From the NCBI RefSeq assembly GCF_004798685.1, contig NZ_CP039291.1, forward strand, positions 372,001 to 436,000: a stretch of 64,000 nucleotides of DNA, given 5' to 3'. Of the stretch, positions 47,490-54,900 are shown piece after piece (the first letter of the stretch is position 1; the number at the start of each line of letters is the position of its first letter). Under the pieces are notes generated by a model, which worked only from the letters and a program-made list of their open reading frames with translations, ran no database searches and had not been told where the DNA came from. The position numbers and the translations under genes are program-made. Source of the stretch: Cellulomonas shaoxiangyii (GTDB lineage: Bacteria > Actinomycetota > Actinomycetes > Actinomycetales > Cellulomonadaceae).

Positions 47490-48553
47490 CGGGGACCGTG
47501 GCCACGGGGGCAGCACCCGCGCACGTCGGGACGGCCGCCGTGCCGCTCGCGCTCGTGCGGCGCGGGGACCTGGTCGAGTCGGTCCACAGCGGCCACGTCG
47601 TCGTGCTCGCGCCGGACGGCACGGTGCGGCTCGCGCTCGGGGACCCCGACGTCGTCGTCTGGCCGCGCTCGTCGCTGAAGCCGCTGCAGGCGGTCGCGAT
47701 GCTGCGCAGCGGGCTCGACGTCGACGGCGAGCGGCTCGCGCTGGCCTGCGCGTCGCACAACGCTGAGGACGGCCACCTCGACGTCGTCCGGCGGATGCTC
47801 GCGGCCGCCGGCCTGACCGAGGACGACCTGCAGAACACCCCCGACTGGCCGCTGCACGCCGAGGCCGCGTACGCGTGGCGCACCGCCGGGCACGGGCCGG
47901 CGTCGCTCACGCAGAACTGCTCGGGCAAGCACGCGGCGATGCTCGCGACGTGCCGGGCGGCCGGCTGGGACACGGCGACGTACCGGGACCCCGCGCACCC
48001 CCTGCAGCGCGCGGTGGTGCGTGCCGTCGCCGACCTGACGGGCGACGCGCCCGCGCACGTCACCGTCGACGGGTGCGGTGCGCCGGTGCTCTCGACGACG
48101 CTGCGCGGGCTCGCGCGGGCGTTCGGTCGCATCGCGGCGGCGGCCGGCACGGGGGACGGCTCGGGCGACGGAGCCGGGCACGGGGCGGCGCCGGAGGCGC
48201 GCGTCGGGCGGGCGATGTCCGCGCACCCGTGGCACGTCGGCGGCACGGGCCGGGACGTGACCGCGGTGATGGCGGCCGTGCCGGGCCTGGTCGCCAAGGA
48301 CGGCGCCGACGGGGTGTACGCGGCCGGGCTGCCGGACGGCGGGGCGGTCGCGCTCAAGGTCGCCGACGGCGGCTCGCGGCCCCGGCCCGCGGTGCTCGCC
48401 GCCGCGCTGGCCGTGGCGGGCGTCGACCCCGCGGTGCTGCGCGACCTCGCCGCGACGCCCGTGCTGGGGCACGGCGTGCCCGTCGGCGCGGTCGTCGCGA
48501 CGTTCGGTCCGGGCGCGGCGGTGGACGGTCGCGCGCCGGGCGGCGGCGCGTGA
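47486..48553 (+). CDS. Asparaginase (type II, thermolabile-asparaginase family)
   Basis: A 355-residue protein of the asparaginase family distinct from E. coli AnsA/Ans[19 protein letters not shown] contains the nucleophile-like SSx[15 protein letters not shown] is a strong family motif, and [13 protein letters not shown] is the glycine-rich catalytic loop. GTG 47486 overlaps the DUF2516 stop. A glycine/acid-rich insert ([12 protein letters not shown]) interrupts the second half. Followed by dtd with another four-base overlap. Confidence 0.92.
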   Translation: MTGTVATGAAPAHVGTAAVPLALVRRGDLVESVHSGHVVVLAPDGTVRLALGDPDVVVWPRSSLKPLQAVAMLRSGLDVDGERLALACASHNAEDGHLDVVRRMLAAAGLTEDDLQNTPDWPLHAEAAYAWRTAGHGPASLTQNCSGKHAAMLATCRAAGWDTATYRDPAHPLQRAVVRAVADLTGDAPAHVTVDGCGAPVLSTTLRGLARAFGRIAAAAGTGDGSGDGAGHGAAPEARVGRAMSAHPWHVGGTGRDVTAVMAAVPGLVAKDGADGVYAAGLPDGGAVALKVADGGSRPRPAVLAAALAVAGVDPAVLRDLAATPVLGHGVPVGAVVATFGPGAAVDGRAPGGGA

Positions 48554-48987
48554 GGGCGGTCGTCCAGCGCGTCACGCGCGCGGCCGTGCGGGTCGACGGC
48601 CGGGTCGTCGGCGAGATCACGCGTCCGGGGCTGGTCGCGCTCGTCGGTGTCACGCCCGGCGACGGGCCGGCGCAGGTCGAGGTCGTGGCGCGCAAGATCG
48701 CCGAGCTGCGGATCCTGCGCGACGAGCAGTCGGCCGTCGACGTCGGGGCGCCCGTGCTCGTGGTCAGCCAGTTCACGCTCTACGCGGACGTGCGCAAGGG
48801 GCGGCGGCCCACGTGGAACGCCGCCGCGCCCGGGCCGGTCGCGGAGCCGCTCGTCGACGCGGTCGTCGACGCGCTGCGGGCGCGGGGCCTCGAGGTCGCG
48901 ACGGGGCGGTTCGGTGCCGACATGCAGGTCGAGCTCGTGAACGACGGGCCCGTGACGATCCTCGTGGAGTCGGCGCCCGCGGTCTGA
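48550..48987 (+). CDS. dtd: D-aminoacyl-tRNA deacylase
   Basis: A 145-residue proofreading enzyme that removes D-amino acids from tRNA. The N-terminus [20 protein letters not shown], the [15 protein letters not shown] motif and the C-terminal [11 protein letters not shown] (Gly-cisPro motif) are all present. GTG start is in a GTGA overlap with the asparaginase gene. Length is standard. Confidence 0.97.
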   Translation: MRAVVQRVTRAAVRVDGRVVGEITRPGLVALVGVTPGDGPAQVEVVARKIAELRILRDEQSAVDVGAPVLVVSQFTLYADVRKGRRPTWNAAAPGPVAEPLVDAVVDALRARGLEVATGRFGADMQVELVNDGPVTILVESAPAV

Positions 48988-49045
48988 CGCCCCGCTCGCC
49001 GCGGCGGCCCACGCGGCCGGCGCGGCCGGCGCCGGTGGCCGCGGG

Positions 49046-50533
49046 TCAGCCGAGTCCCACGACCTCGCCCGCGGCGTTCCGGCCGAGGACCGGCCCCGGC
49101 CCCGTCGACAGTCCGGACAGCCCCGGCGGGACCGCGACGGGCGTGCTCGGGCGCCCGTCCGGCAGCGCGAGCCGCAGCAGCCGGACCGCCTGCTCCTCGC
49201 CCTCGTCGGCGACCGGGACGTACAGGTCGCGGCCGTCCGTGCCGACGGTCCCGGCGGCGGCCTCGTCGTGCACCGCGTGCAGGTGCTCCCACAGCGGCGC
49301 GCCCGTCCGCGCGTCGTAGGTGTGCACGCCGTCCGCGGCGACGGCGTGCACCCGGCCCTGCACGACCAGGGCCGAGTGCACCTCGTCCACGGAGACGGTC
49401 CACCGCTGCCGTCCCGTCGCGGTGTCGACCGCGTGCAGGCCGGCGCGCGTCGCCGCGAGGACGAGGCGGCCGCCGCTGCCGTCGTCCACGGGCACGTCCA
49501 CGGGCGGCCTGGGCAGCAGCACGTTCAGGCGCTGCGTCACCAGGTGCCACTGCTCGCCGTCGGTGACGAGGAGCCGGCCCCGCCCGTCGGCGCCGTCGGT
49601 CCAGGCGACGGTCGCGTCGGCGGGCACCCGGGCGCGGCGCACCAGCGTGCCCTCCGCGTCGAGCAGCTCGACCCCATCGACGTCGCGCACGGCCGCCGCA
49701 CCGTCGACGCGGCGCACCCCCCGGGCGTCGAGACCGAGCAGGGGCCGGCCGGTCGGCGGCTCGCGGCGCCACCGCTCCTCGCCGGTGGTCACGTCGACAC
49801 CCCGGACGAGGAGGGTGTCGGGCTCCACCGGGTGGCCCAGCACGGCGACCTCGCCCAGCAGCGCGAGCGACGTGGCGGGCGTGCCCGGCCCGGCGTCGGT
49901 GGCGTGCTCGGCGACGACGGTGCCGTCCGTCGCGCGCACCACGACGAGCCGCGAGGTCGTGGGGGGCACGTCGTGCGCGAGGACGCCCGCGTCCCGTGAC
50001 CAGGCGTCGGTGACGAGGCAGACCAGCAGCGCCGGCCGGCCCGTGGTCGCGGCACCGGCGTGGCACGTGGGTTGCGGCGTGCCGAGCGTGTCCACGGCGT
50101 CGGCGGGGGCGCTGGTGAGCGGCACGACCCACGCGTCCGCGCCGGTGGCGGGCGCGAGCGCGACGAGCTCGCTGCCGTCGGGGGTCCCGCGGACGCCGGT
50201 CAGCGGGTCACCCGTGGGGACGACAGGGCGGGGCAGCCGGTCGAGCGGCAGGCGCCAGACCTCCGTGAGCGCGTCCGGGAGGGGCGCCCGCACGCCCGGC
50301 ACCGTCCGCAGCTCGGCCAGGGCGGCGCGGTCGCGCGCGTCGGTGACGAGCTGGGCGCCGAGCAGGACGACGGCGAGGGCCGCGCCGGCGACGGCGAAGC
50401 GGCGCCGGCGGCGCCGGGCGGGGGCGGGCGACGGCGCGGCGTGCTCCGGGCCCGCGTGCGGGCGCGCGGGGGCCGGGGCGGCCCCGTCGTCCTCGACGAG
50501 CTCCACCTCGGTCCGGCCGCGGCGCAGCACCAT
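49046..50533 (-). CDS. Membrane-anchored PQQ-like beta-propeller protein
   Basis: A 495-residue protein. A basic Ala/Pro-rich N-terminus is followed by one span (RRRRFAVAGAALAVVLLGAQ) and an extracytoplasmic beta-propeller. Repeats with tryptophan docking motifs are visible: TGADAWVVPL, TGEERWRREPP, TGRQRWTVSV and TGAPLWEHLH. There are no PQQ ligand residues that I can point to, so a structural or binding role is likelier than dehydrogenase activity. Similar proteins are common in Cellulomonas. It is convergent with dtd across 58 bases of GC-rich sequence. Confidence 0.85.
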   Translation of the reverse strand: MVLRRGRTEVELVEDDGAAPAPARPHAGPEHAAPSPAPARRRRRRFAVAGAALAVVLLGAQLVTDARDRAALAELRTVPGVRAPLPDALTEVWRLPLDRLPRPVVPTGDPLTGVRGTPDGSELVALAPATGADAWVVPLTSAPADAVDTLGTPQPTCHAGAATTGRPALLVCLVTDAWSRDAGVLAHDVPPTTSRLVVVRATDGTVVAEHATDAGPGTPATSLALLGEVAVLGHPVEPDTLLVRGVDVTTGEERWRREPPTGRPLLGLDARGVRRVDGAAAVRDVDGVELLDAEGTLVRRARVPADATVAWTDGADGRGRLLVTDGEQWHLVTQRLNVLLPRPPVDVPVDDGSGGRLVLAATRAGLHAVDTATGRQRWTVSVDEVHSALVVQGRVHAVAADGVHTYDARTGAPLWEHLHAVHDEAAAGTVGTDGRDLYVPVADEGEEQAVRLLRLALPDGRPSTPVAVPPGLSGLSTGPGPVLGRNAAGEVVGLG

Positions 50534-50595
50534 GCGGGCACGCTACCCAGTCCCGGACGGATGGTGGCACCGGGTCGGTGCGCCCGGTCGGGTGC

Positions 50596-50685
50596 TCGTC
50601 CACATGTTCGTCCACAGCTGTGCGCAGCCGCTCACCAGGCGTGCCGCGGGCCGGACACAGGGGTGTGGACAGCAGCTGTGGACGG
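50596..50685. promoter_or_regulatory. Cluster of four DnaA-box-like 9-mers
   Basis: TCGTCCACA occurs at 50596-50604 and 50608-50616. The reverse-strand forms TGTGGACAG (50664-50672) and TGTGGACGG (50677-50685) read CTGTCCACA and CCGTCCACA. All fit the relaxed actinobacterial DnaA box YYVTCCACA. Two of them sit in an 11-bp inverted repeat, GTCCACAGCTG/CAGCTGTGGAC. The cluster lies just upstream of the PQQ-like gene. Confidence 0.45.
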
Positions 50686-50691
50686 CGGGGC

Positions 50692-50721
50692 GTCGCGGCA
50701 CGGCGCGCGCCGTGCCGCGAC
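50692..50721. repeat. 30-bp perfect palindrome
   Basis: GTCGCGGCACGGCGC is followed with no spacer by its exact reverse complement. It marks the left edge of the RHS remnant: coding resemblance begins at the very next base. It could be a terminator, a recombination point or a protein-binding site. Confidence 0.8.
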
Positions 50722-51240
50722 ATGGCATCGGTCGTGTACGCGAACGGCACGTCCGTCGCGGTCGGGCGCGACGGCGCGGGTGCGCTGCAGCAGCTCGCCT
50801 GGTCCTTCGCGGCGGGGTCTGCGCCGGTGACCGACGCGGTGGTTCGCTCGCAGTCCGGGCGGGTGCTGCGCAACACGCTGACCGACGGTGCAGTGCAGGA
50901 CGTGTCGTCGTCCTGGTACGACACGACCGGTCGACTGGTCCGGGCCGCGATCCCGCGGCACGTGCTCACGTACGGGTTCGCCGCGTCGGGCGGGTGCGGG
51001 GCCAGCCCGGGCGCCGGCCTGAACGGGAACCGGACCTCCTCGACCGACGTCCTCGACGGCGGCGCCCCGACGACGGTGACGTCGTGCTACGACCACGCGG
51101 ACCGGCTCACCGCCACGACGGTCACGGGTGCGCCGACGGGCGCGAGCCCGGTCGCGGGGCTGAACCTCGGCGGCACGTCGCTCCAGTACGACGCGAGCGG
51201 GAACACCACGGTTCTCGCGGACCAGATCCTGACGTACGAC
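50722..51240 (+). pseudogene. RHS-repeat protein fragment, truncated at both ends
   Basis: An open stretch of about 173 codons with clear RHS/YD-repeat core sequence: VVYANGTSVAVGRDGAGALQ, SQSGRVLRNTLTDG, SSWYDTTGRLVRAAIP, TSCYDHADRLTATTV and LQYDASGNTTVLADQILTYD. There is no signal peptide, no N-terminal domain and no C-terminal core or toxin. The RHS resemblance stops at about 51240 in mid-repeat, where sequence from another gene begins in a different frame. It differs from the core of the full-length RHS protein downstream, so it comes from another RHS gene. Confidence 0.8.
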
Positions 51241-51242
51241 GC

Positions 51243-51326
51243 CCGCAGGCCGACGACACCATCGCCGGTGCCCGGACCGAGTTTGCTGCCGCCACGGCCG
51301 CTGACGACTCGCAGGTGGCGTCGTGA
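51243..51326 (+). pseudogene. C-terminal tail of a deleted upstream gene
   Basis: 27 codons ending in TGA (PQADDTIAGARTEFAAATAA, DDSQVAS). The tail overlaps the DUF4913 start by four bases, exactly as an intact operon partner would. DUF4913 genes in actinobacterial mobile elements often follow a conjugation ATPase gene, so that is the likely lost parent; the parent cannot be proven from 27 residues. Confidence 0.5.
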
Positions 51327-51778
51327 GCGACTGGGGCCAGGACGCGTACGGCGACGACGCGCTACGCGTCGACATCGACGACGAGCAGGCAGCCGGCGGT
51401 GCTGGCGCGGATGTACCGAGCCTGTACTACGGGTCGGTCGACGAGTTCGTACGCGAGTACCTGCGCAACGTCTACCGCCGCCGCATCGACGGCCGGCACC
51501 GCTACTGGGCCGCCGAGTGGTGGCGCTACGACGAAGCCGTCATCCGTCTAGAAGCCCTCTGGCGCGCCTGGGAACACTTACGCCTCGACCCCGGCACCGG
51601 GAAGAGCTTGTGGTGGCGTGACCACGCCGACCACCACATGCCGGCGCTCATGGACCCGGACGGACCCTTCGGCGCGGCGGATGCCCCGCACGACTTGTGC
51701 AAGAGAGGCGAGCCGCTGCCCTACATGGCGCCTCCGGACGGCTTGTTCGTCGACCTTCGTGCGAAGCTCGCACCATAG
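51323..51778 (+). CDS. DUF4913 family protein (mobile-element cargo)
   Basis: A 151-residue acidic protein. YYGSVDEFVREYLRNVYRRR, AAEWWRYDEAVIRLEALWRA and WWRDHADHHMPALMDPDGPF are the hallmarks of DUF4913, which is found on integrative and conjugative elements and plasmids of actinobacteria. Function unknown. GTG start in a GTGA overlap with the decayed upstream tail. No integrase, relaxase or att site is visible nearby, so it is a stranded remnant. Confidence 0.85.
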   Translation: MSDWGQDAYGDDALRVDIDDEQAAGGAGADVPSLYYGSVDEFVREYLRNVYRRRIDGRHRYWAAEWWRYDEAVIRLEALWRAWEHLRLDPGTGKSLWWRDHADHHMPALMDPDGPFGAADAPHDLCKRGEPLPYMAPPDGLFVDLRAKLAP

Positions 51779-51932
51779 GCGCCTGCCGCCCCTCCCGAGG
51801 CCCCAGCGCCCACGCATAATCGCGTTCCACTCGGCTGAGCGAGTGATCACGCGCGCGAGCCGGTCACACGGACGTCCCTCCCCTCTAGGGTCATGCGCGA
51901 CCGTCCGCTGAAGCCCAGCATCATGAGGAACT

Positions 51933-54900
51933 TTGAACAAGCCGTCCGCACGTCGCCCTACCAGCCTGCGTCGCGGTATGACCGCTCTCCTGGCCACACT
52001 CGCGGTCACGCTGACGATCGCGGGCCTCTCCCTTGTGGCAGGCCATCAATTCTTGCCGAGCGCGACGGCCGTCGTCAGCGATACGTCAGTCCTGAGTCTC
52101 AGCGCGGCGAGTCATGCGGTCGATGCCAATAGCCCCGCTACCACCTTCACGGTGAGGCGCCACGCAGGCATCTCCTCACCCTATCGATTGAGCGTCTACG
52201 ACGAGACCGGACGCCGCGTCTACAACTGCAGCCCGAGCACCAGTAGCCTTTGTCGATCCACTCAAGACATCACTTTCACAAGTCGCACACCAAATAACAC
52301 AGTACGCACATACACCGCGTACATCGCGCAAGATAGCCCCACCACTGGGCCACCGGTCACCGACGTCCGTGCTTCCTCTAGCGTGACGGTCAGCAATCTT
52401 GGGTGGACCGGCGCGCTGTCATTGACAGCGGACCGAGCCGATGTGGACGCGAACGGCCCAACCACAACCTTCACCATCACGCGAACGAAGGGCACTCCAG
52501 ACCCGTATCAATTGAGCGTGTATGACGATACTGGACGAAAGTTGTACAACTGCTCCTCGACGTACGAGCACTGCCGGGCAGATAACCCGATCACTTTCAC
52601 CGCACGCACGGCGAATAACGCCTCCCGCACATACACGGCCTACGTGGCTCAGGACGCGCCCACGACAGGGCCGCCGGTGCAGGACGTGCGCTCCCCCTCC
52701 TCAGTTGAGGTGAGGAATCTCGGCTGGACGGGGACCGTGAGCCTGCGTGCCCACCCCATCGACAACCTCCACATGGGAACCGATGTCCACGCGGACGATC
52801 CCGCCACTACATTCACCATCAATCGCACCAAGGGCATTCCGGAACCATACAGACTGAGCGTCTACGACGACACTGGCCGCAAGGTCTATAGCTGCACTCC
52901 GACATACGAGCACTGTCGGTCCGACGACCCCATTACCTTCACCGCGCACACCCCGAACAACGCCGAACGCGTTTACACGGCGTACGTCGCTCAAGACGCC
53001 CCTAACACTGGCCGACCGGTGAACGACATTCGCTCAACCTCTGCGGCCAAGGTGCGTAACGTCGGCTGGACCGGCTCTGTCATACTCGACTACCTTGGCG
53101 ACAGCCGGTATCGGGTGAAGTTGAGTAGGGCTCTGGGCGACCCCTACAACGTCAGCATATATGACGAGAAAGGCCGACGCTTTCACACCTGCTACGCGGA
53201 TTACAACTTCTGTGGAAAGACGGATCCGTACGAGGTTGCCATCGCAACCTCGCCCGAAAACCCGCGCGATCTCACTGCCTATGTAAGCCAAGGCGGCGCG
53301 GTGGGCGGATCTGGAGAAGATGTCCGTGCGCACAGTAAAGGTCTGACCAGCCAGGATCCACCGCCTGAGGAAGTAAGTGAGACGGATGGCGGTTTCAACC
53401 CCTCGCAGCCATGCACTCAGTTGTGCCATGGCGACCCGATAAACTCCGCTACCGGTGAGTTCTGGGAAGACGTCACAGACCTCTCCGTCGAGGGAGTTGG
53501 CCCCTCTCTCTCGTGGACTCGCAGCTATGGCGCCACGCGTGCATCCATTCCAGGATCTCTGGGTTGGGGTTGGACGTCCAACCTAGACATGCGTCTAGAA
53601 ATCGGGGCTGGGTCTGCAGAGGCGACCCTAGAGAATGCGGATAGCGTCCGGGTGCTGCAGGAGAACGGCAGCTCCATAGTCTTCCGACGGGACTCGAACG
53701 GCCATTACACAAGCTCTTCGCAGACGCTTGCGACGCTGACAACGCAAGCCGACGGGTCCTTCCTGCTCAGCCGTCGACAAACGGAGAACTTCCGATTCGA
53801 CGCTAGCGGTCTCCTGATCGCCGTATTCGACCGCCTAGAGAATCAGCTTGATGTCGGGTACAACAGTGCCGGCCGGGTCGGTCGGATCGGCGATTCGAAA
53901 GGTCGATTCATCACCGTTCGTTGGAACGGTGCAAACGTCGCTTCCGTTTCAGATCACTCTGGCAGGACGGTGGTGTACGCGTACAACGCCAACGGCGAGC
54001 TCACGAATGTAACCCTTCCCGATGGCTCGACGAAGGTGTACACGTACGACCACTCGCACCGCGTCCTCAGCTTGACCAGCGCAAGCGGAGGCACAACGAC
54101 GAACGTCTATGACGGCGATGGGCGCATCACACAGCAGACAGATCCTCTCGGACGCGTTCTTACTTTCGCCTACGACATCTCCCCGGTTGATGAGTACAAC
54201 GAAACAACCATCACCGACTCCACGGGAGCGAGCACCGTCGAGCGGTACAGCAGTGGGCGCCTGATGTCCCAAATCAGAGCCGCGAAGACCACTGAAGAGG
54301 CAGTCACTCACTACACCTACGATGCAAGCAATAACGTTGTGTCGATCAGAGACCCGCTCGATCGGCTCACACAGTTCACATACGACCGGCGCGGGAATCG
54401 CATCATGGTCACCGATCCGCTTGGGCGAATCTCCACCACGACGTATGACGAGTTCAATAACCCGCTTGTGGCCACGAACGCCGCGGGGGAGTCGACGACC
54501 TTCACCTACGACGAGCGGGGGAACCTGCTGTCGATGACCGACCCGACCGGCACGGTGACGACCTTTACGGTCAACCCGGACGGCACGGTTGCGACCGCGA
54601 CCGACCCGCTCGGCCGGGTCACGACCTACGCCTACGACGCGCGAGGCTTCATTGCGTCGTTCACCGGCCCGGACGGTGCGGTGGTGACCACCGTGCACGA
54701 CACCCTCGGCCGGGTTACCTCGACCACCGACCCGCGTGGGGCCGCTCCGGGCGCTGACGCTGGCGACTTCACCTCGACGTTCACCTACGACGCCGCCGGG
54801 CGCCGGTTGACCGCCACCGACCCGGTGGGCGCGGTCGTAGCGTCGGCATACGACGCGGCCGGTCGCCCGACGAGCGTCACGGACGCGTCCGGTGCGACGA

